64,000 bases of DNA, from positions 2,505,014 through 2,569,013 of the forward strand of contig NZ_JAFN01000001.1 in assembly GCF_000526155.1 (NCBI RefSeq), written 5' to 3'. Position 1 is the stretch's first letter; each line of letters begins with the position of its first letter. Below, piece after piece: positions 8,474 to 16,816 of the stretch. Both the position numbers and the translations under genes were made by a program. The notes below the pieces were generated by a model. The model worked only from the letters and a program-made list of their open reading frames with translations. It was not told the DNA's origin and ran no database searches. Origin of the DNA: Deferrisoma camini S3R1. Its GTDB lineage: Bacteria > Desulfobacterota > Deferrisomatia > Deferrisomatales > Deferrisomataceae.

Positions 8474-8731
8474 ATGGAGATCCGCGTGAGCCTGAGGGAG
8501 GCAAATCAGCGTTTCTCACGCTACGTGAGAGCCGCGGAACAGGGGAACGTGGTCGTGATCACCCGCAGGGGCCAACCGGTGGCACGGCTCGTGGCCGAAC
8601 CCCAAACGCACTCGCTCTCCCCCGAGCAGATGGAGGCCCGCCTCCGTACGAGGGCCCGGATGCGGAGAGGATACCCCCTCGGCGGAGTGCGAATCGACCG
8701 GACGGACCTCCATGAACGCGGAGCGGGTTAG
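8474..8731 (+). CDS. Phd/YefM-family antitoxin
   Basis: An 85-residue protein with the Phd/YefM DNA-binding N-terminus: VSLREANQRFSRYV, then VVITRRGQPVARL. The C-terminal part is basic and presumably wraps the toxin. GGAGGAGA precedes the ATG. Its end overlaps the PIN toxin gene by 20 bases, the standard antitoxin-first operon. Antitoxins of this fold usually repress their own promoter, and an inverted repeat lies just upstream. Confidence 0.85.
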   Translation: MEIRVSLREANQRFSRYVRAAEQGNVVVITRRGQPVARLVAEPQTHSLSPEQMEARLRTRARMRRGYPLGGVRIDRTDLHERGAG

Positions 8732-9137
8732 CCTCGACACCAACCTCTTGATCTACGCGGTCGACCGGGATGCCGGGGAGAGGCACGAACTCGCCGCCGA
8801 ACTGGTGGACCGGGCGGTGGAGTGGGACTGTGTGCTCCCGCTACAGGTGCTGTGCGAGTTCTTCGCGGCCGTGACCCGCAAGGGGAAGATGCCCGTGGAG
8901 GACGCCGCGGCCCAGGTGCGGGACTGGCAGATCCTGTTTCCCGTGATCCCGAGCGAGCCCGCCGACCTCTCCCGGGCCCTGGACGCGGTGGTCCGACACA
9001 CCCTCTCGTTCTGGGACGCCCTCCTGTGGGCCACCGCACGCCGGGCCGGCGTGGCCGTGCTCTACACCGAGGACTTCCAGCACGGCCGCGAACTCGGCGG
9101 TGTGCGCTTCGCGAACCCGTTCGCCGCTTCCCAGTAA
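8712..9137 (+). CDS. vapC: PIN-domain toxin (VapC-like ribonuclease)
   Basis: The 141-residue PIN domain has the acidic metal-binding residues of the family: Asp9 in SLDTNLLIY, Glu in VLCEFFA, Asp in SFWDALLWA and Asp in YTEDFQHG. VapC toxins cut tRNA or rRNA when freed from the antitoxin. It is translationally coupled to the Phd-type antitoxin upstream. A heptamer repeat array begins right at its stop codon. Confidence 0.88.
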   Translation: MNAERVSLDTNLLIYAVDRDAGERHELAAELVDRAVEWDCVLPLQVLCEFFAAVTRKGKMPVEDAAAQVRDWQILFPVIPSEPADLSRALDAVVRHTLSFWDALLWATARRAGVAVLYTEDFQHGRELGGVRFANPFAASQ

Positions 9138-9168
9138 CTTCGGTCCACGGTCTTCGGTCTTCGGTCTC
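9137..9168. repeat. Tandem heptamer array after vapC
   Basis: Four heptamer units of the TTCGGTC type (ACTTCGG, TCCACGG, TCTTCGG, TCTTCGG) start at the vapC stop codon. This is the reverse complement of the GACCGAN family seen at 2801 and 50803. Confidence 0.65.
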
Positions 9169-9213
9169 CTGGCCCTCAGGACAAGTGGCTCTCGCCAACC
9201 CGGCGGAGGGGGG

Positions 9214-9660
9214 TCAGTGCTCCGGCTCCTTCTCGGGCTTCTGGGAGCTCCGGTAGAGGGCCAGAAAGTTCACCGGGTCCAGCAGGAACGGCGGGAACCC
9301 CCCGTCCACCACCACCTGGCTCACGATCTGGCGGGTGAACGGGAACAGCTGGGTGGGGCAGTCCACCGCCAGCACGGTTCCCATGTGCTTCTCGGGCACG
9401 TTCCTCACCAGGAACAGCCCCGCGTGCTCCACCTCAACGATGAACACCACCTTGTCCCCCGAGCGCACCGTGGCGTGGAGCTCGATCGCCACCTCCCAGT
9501 GATCCCCATCGATCTTCCGGTTCCGCAGTTGAAGATTCAGGTCCGCCTGGGGCGAGACCTTTTCCCGGAACACCTGGGGGGCGCCCGGGTTCTCGAACGA
9601 CAGGTCCTTCACGTACATGCGCACCAGCCGCAACAGGGGGGCCTGCGATGCCTCGGCCAT
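9214..9660 (-). CDS. secB: Protein-export chaperone SecB
   Basis: The 148-residue protein has the SecB signature near its start (YVKDLSFENPGAP) and the conserved DCPTQLFPFTRQIVS and GGFPPFLLDPVNF blocks. SecB is a homotetramer that keeps preproteins unfolded and delivers them to SecA. Length matches the family. AGGAGGATCC precedes the ATG at 9660. It is a lone gene, convergent with vapC. Confidence 0.92.
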   Translation of the reverse strand: MAEASQAPLLRLVRMYVKDLSFENPGAPQVFREKVSPQADLNLQLRNRKIDGDHWEVAIELHATVRSGDKVVFIVEVEHAGLFLVRNVPEKHMGTVLAVDCPTQLFPFTRQIVSQVVVDGGFPPFLLDPVNFLALYRSSQKPEKEPEH

Positions 9661-9901
9661 GGGATCCTCCTTTTTCTCTCGGGGTGGCCCCCGGGTCCCG
9701 TGCAAGGGTTTTCCCGGGGGTGTCGATTGTAGCAGAATGCAGGCTCGGTGCGCCGGGAGACCGCGGATCGGAGGCGGCCGGGGTCCGGCCAGGCAACCAA
9801 TACCGATCCCAACGGAAGTATTGCCAGGCGCGTGCCCCCTTCCCCTTGGGGAGTACGGGGTGGGGGCCTGGTGGAGCGCCGGGTGCGGCCCCTCGGAGGG
9901 C

Positions 9902-10087
9902 GGGGCAAGGGACCTGCCTCCGGCCGGGCGCGAAGCCGGTCATGAGATTCGCCGCGCAGGCACGAGACCGAAGAGCTGGTTTCATGACAACTCGGTGGAA
10001 TCCAAACCATTTCGCGATCCGAGCGTCGGAGGCGCTGCGCGGCGAGCTAAGGAGCCGCGCCCGGGTCTCCGGCAGGTCCCTTGCCCC
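9902..10087. repeat. Palindromic intergenic repeat, copy 2
   Basis: A 186-bp element with exact 17-bp ends GGGGCAAGGGACCTGCC / GGCAGGTCCCTTGCCCC. Nested inner arms are CCGGGCGCG / CGCGCCCGG and CGCCGCGCAG / CTGCGCGGCG, around the core GGTTTCATGACAACTCGG. Together with a fragment near 9855-9900 and flanking AT-richer bits it fills most of the gap 9661-10169. The right flank (GCGCCTGTTTATCCGCCGGG type) is shared with copies 6 and 10. Confidence 0.9.
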
Positions 10088-10169
10088 CCCGAGCAGGGAA
10101 CGATAACGCCTGTTTATCCGCCGGGTTAATCACAACGGACGTTTTCCGGCCCCTCCTGAGGAGGTTCCC

Positions 10170-10532
10170 ATGCCCAGTCTCGTCTACGTGGCCCTGGGGG
10201 CCGTTTTCGGCGCTTCGGGCCGGTACCTGGTGGCCGGCTGGGTCTCCCGCGCCGCATCCGGCGTGTTCCCTTGGGGCACCCTGTGCGTGAACCTGATCGG
10301 ATGCTTCGTGATCGGGGCCGCGTGGGGGCTCGCCGAGCGGTCGCTGTGGCCGCCGGCGTTCCGGACCTTCTTCTTCGTGGGGCTCCTGGGTTCGTTCACC
10401 ACCTTCAGCTCGTTCGGGCTGGAGACCCTGCACCTGCTGCGGGACGGGGAGCTCGGCCTGGCCGCGGGATACGTGCTGGGGTCGAACCTGCTGGGGTTCC
10501 TGCTGGTGTGGCTCGGCCTTTCCCTGACGTGA
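10170..10532 (+). CDS. crcB: Fluoride channel Fluc/CrcB
   Basis: The 120-residue protein has four hydrophobic segments and the CrcB signatures GAVFGASGRY, VNLIGCFVIG and GLLGSFTTFSSFGLET (the phenylalanine-containing pore motif). It works as an antiparallel dimer in the inner membrane exporting fluoride. TGAGGAGG precedes the ATG. I looked for the fluoride riboswitch consensus upstream and did not see it. It forms an operon with the DUF190 gene 14 bases downstream. Confidence 0.92.
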   Translation: MPSLVYVALGAVFGASGRYLVAGWVSRAASGVFPWGTLCVNLIGCFVIGAAWGLAERSLWPPAFRTFFFVGLLGSFTTFSSFGLETLHLLRDGELGLAAGYVLGSNLLGFLLVWLGLSLT

Positions 10533-10546
10533 CGGGAGGACACCGC

Positions 10547-10885
10547 ATGACCCTTCCCGAAGACGGCATGCTGCTGCGCATCTTCATCGGCGAAGCCGAC
10601 AAGCACCACGGCCGCCCCCTGTACGAGGCCATCGTGCTGAAGGCCCGGGAGCTGGGCTTGGCGGGCGCCACGGTCCTTCGGGGCGTCATGGGGTTCGGGG
10701 CCCACAGCCGGCTCCACACGACCAAGGTCCTGCGCCTGAGCGAGGACCTGCCCATCGTGGTGGAGCTGGTGGACACCGAGGAGAACCTCCAGCGGCTCCT
10801 GCCCTGGCTCGACGAGGTGGTGGAGGAGGGCATGGTCACCCTGGAGAAGGCGAGGGTGCTCCGGTACCGGCATGGTGCGAAGTAG
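10547..10885 (+). CDS. DUF190 family protein
   Basis: A 112-residue protein with the DUF190 pattern: LRIFIGEADKHHGRPLYEAIV, GLAGATVLRGVMGFG and a C-terminal ferredoxin-like fold (VVELVDTEENLQRLLP). The family resembles PII-like trimeric regulators and is very often encoded beside crcB, as here, suggesting a role in fluoride tolerance. GGGAGGA precedes the ATG. Its end overlaps the next gene by 14 bases. Confidence 0.85.
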   Translation: MTLPEDGMLLRIFIGEADKHHGRPLYEAIVLKARELGLAGATVLRGVMGFGAHSRLHTTKVLRLSEDLPIVVELVDTEENLQRLLPWLDEVVEEGMVTLEKARVLRYRHGAK

Positions 10886-11699
10886 CATTCTACTCCTGCT
10901 CTGGATCCTTGCCCTGGCAGCCCCTGCGGGCGCCTCGGAGATCGAGGTGTTCGCCGGCTCGGCCTCGAAACCGGCCGCCGAAGAGGTGGCCCGGCGGTTC
11001 GAGCAGCGTACCGGCACCGCGGTGCGGATCCACTTCGGGGGCTCGGGCACGGTGCTCGCCCAGATGGATCTGGCCCGGCGGGGCGACGTGTACCTCCCCG
11101 GCTCGTCGGACTTCATGGAGAAGGCCAAACGCAAGGGGCTGGTGGACCCGTCCACCGAGGTGCGGGTGGTGTACCTGCTGCCCGCCATCAACGTGGCCCG
11201 GGGCAACCCCAAGGGGATCCGGTCGCTCGCGGACCTGGCCCGGCCCGGCATCCGGGTGGGCATCGCCCGGCCCGACGCGGTGTGCGTTGGCCTGTACGCC
11301 GTGGAGGTCATGGAGCGGCAGGGGCTGGCGGACCGGATCCGTCCTCACATCGTCAACTACGCCGAGTCCTGCACCAAGACGGCCCAGATGCTCGCCTTGG
11401 GGCTCGTGGATGCGGTGCTCGGCTGGGACGTGTTCGACGACTGGAACCCCGAGCGGATCGAGACGATCCTGTACCCCCCCGACGAGGTTCCCCGCATCGG
11501 CTACATCCCTGCCGCGGTCTCGGTGTTCACCGGAAACCGAGGGGCGGCCCTGGCGTTCCTGGAGTTCCTCACCGGACCCGAAGGCCGGGAGATCTTCCGG
11601 CGCCACGGGTACCTGACCTCGCTGGACGAGGCCCGGCGGTTCGCCCGTGCCGACACCCCGGTGGGAGGGGAGTTCCCCCTGCCCGCGCGGTGGAGGTGA
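10872..11699 (+). CDS. Oxyanion (molybdate/tungstate-type) ABC transporter substrate-binding protein
   Basis: The 275-residue protein opens with a signal peptide (cleavage after APAGAS), then the ModA-like start EIEVFAGSASKPAAEEVARRFEQRTG, a GSGTVLAQM segment and a later GLVDAVLGWDVF block. It should bind molybdate, tungstate or a similar anion in the periplasm. It overlaps the DUF190 gene and is followed by its permease and ATPase. It is clearly different from the ModA of the nif island, so the window encodes two such systems. Confidence 0.8.
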   Translation: MVRSSILLLLWILALAAPAGASEIEVFAGSASKPAAEEVARRFEQRTGTAVRIHFGGSGTVLAQMDLARRGDVYLPGSSDFMEKAKRKGLVDPSTEVRVVYLLPAINVARGNPKGIRSLADLARPGIRVGIARPDAVCVGLYAVEVMERQGLADRIRPHIVNYAESCTKTAQMLALGLVDAVLGWDVFDDWNPERIETILYPPDEVPRIGYIPAAVSVFTGNRGAALAFLEFLTGPEGREIFRRHGYLTSLDEARRFARADTPVGGEFPLPARWR

Positions 11700-11701
11700 G
11701 G

Positions 11702-12478
11702 GTGACCGACCGGGTTTTCTGGTTTCTCACCGGGGCCGCCCTGGCCCTGGCCTCGGGGGCCGTGGCCTCCATCCTCTGGTCCCAGGCCGGCTACGCGGGG
11801 CTGGGGGCCCCCCTGGCCGCCCTCGGCAGGCCCGGGATCCGGCAGGCCGTGACCCTGAGCCTCGGCACGGCCACCCTCTCGGCGCTCATCGCCCTGGCCG
11901 TGGCCGTGCCCACCGCCTACCTCCTGGCCCGCCGGCCGTTTCCCGGGTCGGCCGTGCTCGATCTGCTGCTGGACCTGCCCGTGGTCCTGTCGCCCGTGGC
12001 CCTGGGGGTCTCCCTCCTGCTGTTCTTCCGAGGCGGCCTGGGCCAGTGGGTCGAGACCCACCTGGTGCGGTTCGTGTTCGAGGTGCCCGGGATCGTGCTG
12101 GCCCAGACCACCGTGGCCACGGCCCTGGCGGTGCGGGTGCTCAAGGCCAGCTTCCAGGGTGTGGACGAGCGCTACGAGCACGTGGCCCGGTTCCTGGGGT
12201 GCACGGCCTGGGGTGCGTTCCGGCGGGTGACCCTGCCCCTGGCCCGAAAGGGCGTCTTGGCCGCCTTCATCCTGGCCTGGGCCCGGTCGGTGGGCGAGTT
12301 CGGGGCCACCGTGACCCTGGCCGGCGCCGTGCCCGGGAAAACCGAGACCGTGCCCGTGGCCATCTACCTGCGTCTGGCCGAGGCCGACATCACCGGCGCC
12401 GTGGGGCTGATCCTGCTCCTGTCGATCCTGAGCCTGGGCGTGCTGGTGGGACTGCGGGCCCTGGGAGGATGGAGGTGA
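11702..12478 (+). CDS. Oxyanion ABC transporter permease
   Basis: A 258-residue inner-membrane protein with about six hydrophobic segments and the binding-protein-dependent permease signature near the C-terminal half (ARSVGEFGATVTLAG, the EAA-type loop for the ATPase). The ModB/CysT/WtpB family is the closest match. I chose the GTG at 11702, right after GGAGGTGAG; GTGs at 11690 and 11696 are alternatives. It overlaps the ATPase gene by ten bases. Confidence 0.85.
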   Translation: MTDRVFWFLTGAALALASGAVASILWSQAGYAGLGAPLAALGRPGIRQAVTLSLGTATLSALIALAVAVPTAYLLARRPFPGSAVLDLLLDLPVVLSPVALGVSLLLFFRGGLGQWVETHLVRFVFEVPGIVLAQTTVATALAVRVLKASFQGVDERYEHVARFLGCTAWGAFRRVTLPLARKGVLAAFILAWARSVGEFGATVTLAGAVPGKTETVPVAIYLRLAEADITGAVGLILLLSILSLGVLVGLRALGGWR

Positions 12479-13578
12479 TCCGGGCCGAGGGGCTCACCGT
12501 ACGGTTCGGGGGCTTCGTGCTCCGGAGCATCGACCTGGCCGTGGCTCCGGGGGAGAGCTTCTTCGTCCTCGGCCCGTCCGGAGCCGGGAAGACCCTCCTT
12601 TTGGAGGCCCTCCTGGGGATCCGCAGGCCCCAAGCCGGCCGGGTGCTCCTGGACGGCCGGGACGCCACCGACCTGCCCCCCGAGGCCCGGAACGTTGCCT
12701 ACGTGCCCCAAGACCTCGCCCTGTTCCCCCATCTCTCGGTCCGCGAGAACATCCTGTTCGGCCTTCGCGCCCGGGGCCAGCGGGTCTCCGGAGTGGAGGA
12801 GCGGCTGCGGCACTGGGTCGAGCTGCTGGACCTGGGCCGGGTGATCGAGCGCGAGGACGTGCGCACCCTGTCGGGCGGGGAGCGACAGAGGGTGGCCCTG
12901 GCCCGGGCCCTGGTCACCGAGCCCCGGGTGATCTTCCTGGACGAGCCGTTCTCCGCCCTGGACGCCGCCCTGCGCCGGCGGCTGCAGGTGGAGTTCCGGC
13001 ACCTCCAGCGCCGGCTGGGGGTGACCGTGGTCCAGGTGACCCACGACCCGGAAGAGGCGTTCCTGATGGCCGACCGGATGGCCATCCTGATGGCCGGCCG
13101 GATCGAGCAGACCGGCCGGCCGGCCGAGCTCTACAACCGGCCGGCCAACCTGCGGGTGGCCCGGTTCCTCATGCTCCAGAACCTGTTTCCGGCCACCGCC
13201 GGGCCGGTGGGTGACGACGGCTACCAACGGCTCCGCATCCACGGGCTGGCCCGGGAGCTCCTGGCCGCGCCGGACCCGCGCTTCCCCGAAGGGGCTCCCG
13301 TGGTGGTGGGCATCCGGCCCGAGGAGGTGATCCTCGTCCCGCCCGACCGGCCTCCGGCCCCCGAGCGGCAGAAAAACCTGCTCCGGGCCGAGATCCTGGA
13401 ATGGGTCGACCTCGGCCACTCCCGCCTGCTGAGGCTTCGCGTCGAGAGCCTTACCCTGGACGCCTGGCTCAACATCCGGGCGGCCCGGGAGTACCCCATG
13501 GAGCCGGGCCGAAAGGTCTGGTGCCACGTGCGGCCCTGGAGCTTCTGCCTGCTGCCGCCCGAAACGCCGGACGGATAG
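12469..13578 (+). CDS. Oxyanion ABC transporter ATP-binding protein
   Basis: This 369-residue ATPase has Walker A (GPSGAGKT, about 34-41), Q-loop (YVPQDLALFPHLSV), signature LSGGERQR and Walker B (VIFLDEPFSALD). A C-terminal regulatory extension of about 130 residues has a TOBE-like stretch (VVVGIRPEEVILV). That layout is usual for ModC/WtpC-type importers. It closes the operon that starts with crcB. Confidence 0.87.
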   Translation: MEVIRAEGLTVRFGGFVLRSIDLAVAPGESFFVLGPSGAGKTLLLEALLGIRRPQAGRVLLDGRDATDLPPEARNVAYVPQDLALFPHLSVRENILFGLRARGQRVSGVEERLRHWVELLDLGRVIEREDVRTLSGGERQRVALARALVTEPRVIFLDEPFSALDAALRRRLQVEFRHLQRRLGVTVVQVTHDPEEAFLMADRMAILMAGRIEQTGRPAELYNRPANLRVARFLMLQNLFPATAGPVGDDGYQRLRIHGLARELLAAPDPRFPEGAPVVVGIRPEEVILVPPDRPPAPERQKNLLRAEILEWVDLGHSRLLRLRVESLTLDAWLNIRAAREYPMEPGRKVWCHVRPWSFCLLPPETPDG

Positions 13579-13587
13579 ATGGGTCGA

Positions 13588-14892
13588 TCACTGGTACATC
13601 AGCCGGGGGAGGAAGGTGATGATGCCGGGGAGGGCGATCAGGGAGAGGGTGCCCAGGACCAGGGCGATCAGGAACGGCATCACCCCCCGGAAGATCGTCT
13701 GCAGGGGGATGTCGCGGGCCACGCCGTTCACCACGTACACGTTGATGCCCACGGGCGGGGTGATCACCCCCATCTGGCCGACCAACACGATGATCACCCC
13801 GAACCAGATCAGGTCGTAGCCCAGGTCGGTGACGATGGGGGCGAAGATGGGGATGGTGAGCATCACGAGCGCCATGGCGTCGATGAAGCACCCCGCCACC
13901 AGGTAGATGCCCACGATCGCGGCCATGATCAGCCATCCCGGCAGGGGCAGACCACCCACCCACGAGGCCAGCTCGAACGGCAACCGGGTCACGGCCAGGA
14001 AGTGGCCGAAGATCGTGGCTCCGGCGATCAGCAGGAGCACCATGCACGAGGTGCGAACGGTCTCGTACAGGGACTTCACGATGCCGGGCCAGGAGATCTG
14101 GCGCCGGACCAGGGCCAGCACGAGGATCAGGAACGCCCCCACCGCCCCGGCCTCGGTGGGCGTGAAGAACCCCAGGAACAGCCCGCTCATCACCAGCACG
14201 AACACGAGCAGGGTCTCCCACAGCTCCAGCAGGGACAGGAGCCGCACCCTCCAGGGCAGGCGCTCGCCGGCCGGGGCATGGTCGGGATGGCGTCGGCAGT
14301 AGACCCAGATGGCCCCGAGGAACCACAGGGTCATGTACAGCGCCGGCACCACGCCGGCCACGAACAGGGCCCCGATGGACTGCTCGGTCAGGATGCCGTA
14401 GACGATCAGGAGCACCGACGGGGGCATGAGCATGCCCAGCCCGCCCCCGGCGGCCACGCTGCCCGCGGCCAGGCCCGGGTCGTAGCCGTATCGGCGCATC
14501 TCGGGCAGGCCCACCACGGCCATGGTGGCGGCCGTGGCCGGGCTCGACCCGCACACCGTGCCGAAGGCGGTGCAGGCGGCCACGGTGGCCGCGGCCAGCC
14601 CGCCTCGGGCGCCCCCCAGCACCTTGTAGGCGCAGTCGTAGAGCCGGCGGCTGATGCCGGCGTTGTAGGCGATCTGCCCCATCAGGATGAACAGGGGGAT
14701 CACGGTGAGCCCCTCGGACGTGAACACCCCCCAGATGTCGCGGGCGGTCAGGTTCAGGGCCGCGGCAGGGTTCACCATGTACCCGAACCCGGCCACGCCG
14801 ATCAGGGTCATCACGTAGGCCACCGGCATTCCGGTGAAGAAGCACGCCACCAGGACGAGGATCCCCGCCACCCCCACGGCCATGGGGCTCAT
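13588..14892 (-). CDS. dctM: TRAP transporter large permease (DctM)
   Basis: The 434-residue protein is almost wholly hydrophobic, with about twelve membrane segments. It has TRAP large-subunit hallmarks: IPLFILMGQIAYNAGI, CTAFGTVCGSSPATAATMA, GMLMPPSVLLIVYG and GVITPPVGINVYVV. It forms the Na+-driven channel for an organic acid delivered by DctP. Its start overlaps the dctQ stop by four bases. It is convergent with the ABC operon, ten bases apart. Confidence 0.92.
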   Translation of the reverse strand: MSPMAVGVAGILVLVACFFTGMPVAYVMTLIGVAGFGYMVNPAAALNLTARDIWGVFTSEGLTVIPLFILMGQIAYNAGISRRLYDCAYKVLGGARGGLAAATVAACTAFGTVCGSSPATAATMAVVGLPEMRRYGYDPGLAAGSVAAGGGLGMLMPPSVLLIVYGILTEQSIGALFVAGVVPALYMTLWFLGAIWVYCRRHPDHAPAGERLPWRVRLLSLLELWETLLVFVLVMSGLFLGFFTPTEAGAVGAFLILVLALVRRQISWPGIVKSLYETVRTSCMVLLLIAGATIFGHFLAVTRLPFELASWVGGLPLPGWLIMAAIVGIYLVAGCFIDAMALVMLTIPIFAPIVTDLGYDLIWFGVIIVLVGQMGVITPPVGINVYVVNGVARDIPLQTIFRGVMPFLIALVLGTLSLIALPGIITFLPRLMYQ

Positions 14893-15386
14893 GGCGCGTC
14901 TCCCTGCGATCGCCCGATCACCTTTCGGACGGAGGCGATCACGTCCAGCCCATAGACGAGGGCGAACAGGAAGAAGGCCACGGCGATCAGGTAGATCACG
15001 GGGTAGGTGGGGATCCGCAGGGTCATCGAGACCTCACCGGCCCGCCGCATGGTGGTGCCGTACTCCCACATCTGCACCCCGATCACGAAGAACAGGGCGG
15101 TGCCCACGCTACCGGTGACCAGGTCCACCGCGGCCCGGGGCCGCTCCCCCAGCCGCATGACCACGAGCTCCACCCCCACGTGGGCCCGGGCCCGGTGGGC
15201 GTAGGGCATGGAGAACGCCAGGGCCATGGAGGCCAGCATCCCCGTGACCTCCACCGCGCCCAGCACGGGACGGCCGAGCGCCCGGCCCACCACGTCGGCG
15301 CAGGTGAGCAGCATCATCCCGGCCAGGCACGCCGCACTCAGCGCGTTGGCCGCCTCTGTGACCTTCTGGACGAGGTCTCGTGCCAC
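14889..15386 (-). CDS. dctQ: TRAP transporter small permease (DctQ)
   Basis: The 165-residue protein has four membrane segments and DctQ features (CADVVGRALGRPVLGAVEV near the first loop, then AFSMPYAHRARAHVGVEL). I selected the GTG at 15386 because CGGAGG lies eight bases upstream. An upstream extension to 15440 is open but has no ribosome site and runs into the repeat. It is separated from dctP by a 250-base gap holding palindromic repeat copy 3. Confidence 0.87.
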   Translation of the reverse strand: MARDLVQKVTEAANALSAACLAGMMLLTCADVVGRALGRPVLGAVEVTGMLASMALAFSMPYAHRARAHVGVELVVMRLGERPRAAVDLVTGSVGTALFFVIGVQMWEYGTTMRRAGEVSMTLRIPTYPVIYLIAVAFFLFALVYGLDVIASVRKVIGRSQGDAP

Positions 15387-15435
15387 GGGGATCGCCTCCG
15401 GTTCGGGGCTGCCGGGCGGGCGCCGCCGGGCGCCC

Positions 15436-15623
15436 GGCACTCATACCCAGTTGCGTTCAAAGCTATCGGCCCCCCGAACGGTGGGGCAAGGGTCCTGCCG
15501 GAGAGCCGGGCGCGGCCCCTGCGCGGCGAATCTCAGTGCCTGGCTTCGCGCCCGGCCGGAGGCAGATCCCTTGCCCCGCCCCCGGCTGGGTATCCTGATG
15601 GAGGGCAACTTGGCATGAGTGCC
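15436..15623. repeat. Nested palindromic repeat, copy 3, inside the dct operon
   Basis: The outer arms GGCACTCATACCCAGTTGC (15436-15454) and GCAACTTGGCATGAGTGCC (15605-15623) are near-perfect inverted repeats. Inside them lies an internally deleted 95-bp version of the 185-bp family (15483-15577) with ends GGGGCAAGGGTCCTGCC / GGCAGATCCCTTGCCCC. It lies between dctP and dctQ, on the same transcript, where a stable hairpin could limit readthrough from the abundant binding-protein gene to the permease genes. Confidence 0.85.
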
Positions 15624-15635
15624 GGATAAGGGGGG

Positions 15636-16646
15636 TCACTGGTACTTCTTCAGCACGGTGCGCACGATCTCCACGGCCTTGCGGCCCGGCAGCCCCCGGG
15701 CCTCTTTCTCCTTCACGTACTCCTCGATCACCGGCTCCACCGCCCTCTTCCACCGGGCCGCCTCGTTCGGCGAGAGCTCCACCAGGTGACCGCCCTGCTT
15801 CTCCAGATAGTACTTCCTGCCCTCCTCGTCGATCTGGTCCCAGGCCGCGGCGGTCTTGGCGATCCACTCCTGGCTGACCTGATCGATCACCTTCTTGGCC
15901 TTGTCGGACAGGGCGTTCCACTTGTCCTTGTTCATCACCACGAAGAAGCCCGAGGTGTAGGCCATGGAGTAGTTGAGGGTCGTGTACTTCACCACCTCAC
16001 CCAGGCGCCAGCCCCGCAGGGCCTCCATGGGGAACAGGCCGCCGTCCACCACCCCCTTGGACAGGGCCTGGTAGGTCTCGGGCATGGGCATGGCCACCGG
16101 GGTCCCTCCCAGGGCCTTCACGATCTTCGCGGCGAACCCGGTGGCGCGGAACTTGAGCCCACGCAGGTCCTCCAGGCTGCGCACCGCCTTGGACCGGCTG
16201 TTGAGCAGCCCGGGGCCGTGGGCGTGGAGGTAGAGCACCTTCACGTCGTCCAGCTCCTTGGGCCGAAGCTGCCGGTACACCTCGTTGATCGCCTCGGTGG
16301 CCGCCTTGGCGTTGGGGTACCCGAACGGCAGGTCCACGGCCTCCATCACCGGGAACCGGCCCGGGGTGTACCCGAACAGCGACAGGGCCACGTCCGAGAT
16401 GCCGCTCACCACTCCGTCGTAGGCCTGCTTCCCTTTGGTGAGGGTCTGGCCCGGGAAGTACTGGAACGTGACCTCGCCGTTGGTGCGCTTCTCGATCTCC
16501 TTGCACCAGGCCTCGGCCAGCTTGCTGTGGACGTGGCTCGGGGGGAACAGGTTGCTGTAGGTCAGCGTGACCCCGGCCCACGCGGCGACGGGGAACCAGA
16601 GGACCAGGGCGACGGGAATCCAGGCGGCTCGAAACCGGTTTCTCAT
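15636..16646 (-). CDS. dctP: TRAP transporter substrate-binding protein (DctP)
   Basis: The 336-residue periplasmic protein starts with a signal peptide (cleavage after AAWA) and has DctP/TAXI-type TRAP features: LTYSNLFPPSHVHSKLAEAW, DLPFGYPN, LRGLKFRATG (the conserved Arg that binds the carboxylate) and a helical basic C-terminus. AAAGGAGGAGC precedes the ATG. It is the first gene of dctP-dctQ-dctM, behind a good sigma-70 promoter. The substrate is probably a C4-dicarboxylate or other organic acid. Confidence 0.9.
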   Translation of the reverse strand: MRNRFRAAWIPVALVLWFPVAAWAGVTLTYSNLFPPSHVHSKLAEAWCKEIEKRTNGEVTFQYFPGQTLTKGKQAYDGVVSGISDVALSLFGYTPGRFPVMEAVDLPFGYPNAKAATEAINEVYRQLRPKELDDVKVLYLHAHGPGLLNSRSKAVRSLEDLRGLKFRATGFAAKIVKALGGTPVAMPMPETYQALSKGVVDGGLFPMEALRGWRLGEVVKYTTLNYSMAYTSGFFVVMNKDKWNALSDKAKKVIDQVSQEWIAKTAAAWDQIDEEGRKYYLEKQGGHLVELSPNEAARWKRAVEPVIEEYVKEKEARGLPGRKAVEIVRTVLKKYQ

Positions 16647-16816
16647 GACGCTCCTCCTTTCCGGGTGGTCCGGCAGACGAGGCTGCCGGGTGGACAGGGG
16701 CCTCGGCCGGGAAACGCGGAGATTTTGGAACGCGATTACCCCCGCCGAAGCCGCAAAACCGGGACGTTTCGTGCAACCGCAGAGAGAAACACGGCATAAA
16801 CAAAACAAGGTTCTAC

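Noticed and set aside
10088-10169. Fluoride riboswitch before crcB.
   Set aside because: The conserved core of that RNA is not found; the leader is mostly the flank of repeat copy 2.
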